Positions 63,352 to 64,000 of a DNA stretch of 64,000 nt are shown here, piece after piece. The translations under genes were made by a program, and so were the position numbers. The notes below the pieces were generated by a model. That model was given only the letters and a program-made list of their open reading frames with translations, was not told where the DNA came from and did not search any database. Source of the stretch: DASYLJ01 sp964404165 (GTDB lineage Bacteria > Desulfobacterota > Binatia > DP-6); the NCBI GenBank assembly GCA_964404165.1, contig CAYOIZ010000024.1, forward strand, positions 1 through 64,000, read 5' to 3'. The first letter of the stretch is position 1. Every line of letters begins with the position of its first letter.

Positions 63352-63513
63352 GCGGAACCAGAGGGATGCCCGCGCCGACGCCACGTCGTTCGGTCGAGGT
63401 GATCAGGCTGGTGAGGAGCACCCCGGACCGTACGTGAGCGGGTGACACCCCCGACCGTCGGCGACGCGCCGCCTCTTGCAGCGCGACGAAGCATCGGTAG
63501 TTTCAGCCCGCCG

Positions 63514-64000
63514 ATGTCGCCCTCGTCGTCGAGCCGCCCCTTCGTGGGCCGTGTACCGGAGCGGGCGCTGCTGCGCGCCGCGCTGACGGACGCGCGCGGC
63601 GGGCGCGGGGGCACGGTGCTCGTCGGCGGCGAGCCCGGCATCGGCAAGTCGCGCCTCGTCGAGCAGCTCGCGGTCGATGCGGCCGACGCCGGCGTCGCCA
63701 GCCACCTCGGGCAGTGCGATGCGATGGACGGCGCACCCGAGCTGTGGCCCTGGCGGCAGCTCCTCCGCGCCGTCGCCGCGGCGACGGATGGCGGCCCGCC
63801 GCCGCTCGACGCGAACGACGCCGAGACCACGCGCTTCCAGCAGGCCCAGGCCGTCGTCGACTGGCTGGCGGATCGCACCCGCACGACGCCGGCGGTGCTC
63901 GTCTTCGAGGACGTGCACTGGGCGGACCGCGGCTCGCTGGCACTCCTCGAGTTCCTGGCCGCACACGTCGGGCGGCTCCCGCTGCTCGTCGTCGCGACGC
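63514..64000 (+). CDS. AAA_16-type ATPase regulator, 5' part
   Basis: Begins ATG 63514 and runs off the window. The visible ~162 residues read MSPSSSRPFVGRVPERALLR, Walker A GGEPGIGKSRLVEQL and Walker B VLVFEDVHWAD. This is the start of LAL/MalT-like or guanylate-cyclase-associated large ATPases that usually carry a C-terminal LuxR HTH or TPRs. The effector domain is outside the window. Confidence 0.85.
   Translation, partial: MSPSSSSRPFVGRVPERALLRAALTDARGGRGGTVLVGGEPGIGKSRLVEQLAVDAADAGVASHLGQCDAMDGAPELWPWRQLLRAVAAATDGGPPPLDANDAETTRFQQAQAVVDWLADRTRTTPAVLVFEDVHWADRGSLALLEFLAAHVGRLPLLVVAT

Overview
The window reads as a piece of a high-GC, Gram-negative-type bacterial chromosome carrying one integrated element of about 25.4 kb. 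The chromosomal parts have an envelope-type gene set: a rod-shape operon, a membrane-anchored periplasmic-type chaperone, lipoproteins, and secreted proteins with Cys-rich bodies and Thr-rich linkers. Such linkers are common in Binatota and other delta-proteobacterial-grade lineages, but that assignment is a guess, since no rRNA or other marker is present.

Left chromosomal arm (1-26151). The minus strand carries mreB-mreC-mreD-mrdA(PBP2)-rodA, the elongasome operon, divergent from a PpiD/SurA-type foldase, an alpha/beta hydrolase and a small lipoprotein. Then come two tandem paralogous APC-type permeases coupled to radA, and a divergent biotin operon bioF-bioA-bioD with 4-bp overlaps. A perfect BirA-type operator overlaps the radA start. 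Next are two paralogous secreted proteins, a large membrane glycosyltransferase-like protein, a DksA/TraR zinc-finger regulator, a thioredoxin-fold protein, a small unknown, a ZIP transporter, an SDR, a copper P-type ATPase with YHS domains, a small exported protein and tRNA-Ala(CGC).

Integrated element (26152-51585). A 51-bp perfect direct repeat of the 3' part of tRNA-Ala bounds the element, and a tyrosine integrase lies next to the intact tRNA. Inside is a tightly coupled minus-strand operon (HTH, 116 aa, primase/DUF3987, 127 aa, 28-aa peptide, HTH) with iteron-like 9-mers at both ends of the primase gene. Next come an HGG-type Cys/His protein, a HEAT-repeat HNH nuclease divergent from an XRE regulator across a perfect 30-bp palindrome, and a second tyrosine recombinase. 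After a solo end of an IS3-like element lies a probable anti-phage block: a 717-aa PD-(D/E)xK protein and a 1445-aa HNH-NACHT-repeat STAND-type protein. The block is followed by a lower-GC stretch of exported proteins (calcium-binding TSP3-like protein, M91/NleD-like metallopeptidase, Cys-rich proteins, a 707-aa coiled-coil membrane protein plus lipoprotein) and an IS3-like remnant. The last 750 bp before the right att site are degenerate.

Right chromosomal arm (51586-64000). A tautomerase, a secreted Cys-rich protein, a YhfC/PrsW-like membrane protein, an ABM monooxygenase, a broken PAS-LuxR regulator, a secreted alpha/beta hydrolase, an M28/PA-like exported protein, an LLM-type flavin oxidoreductase, a sterol-desaturase-like membrane protein, an epimerase, a MOSC-ferredoxin reductase-ferredoxin fusion, and the 5' part of an AAA ATPase regulator running off the end.

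The least described material is the HNH-NACHT / PD-(D/E)xK pair, the palindrome-controlled HEAT-HNH unit, and the element's exported-protein block. All functional calls come from reading motifs; no database search was run.
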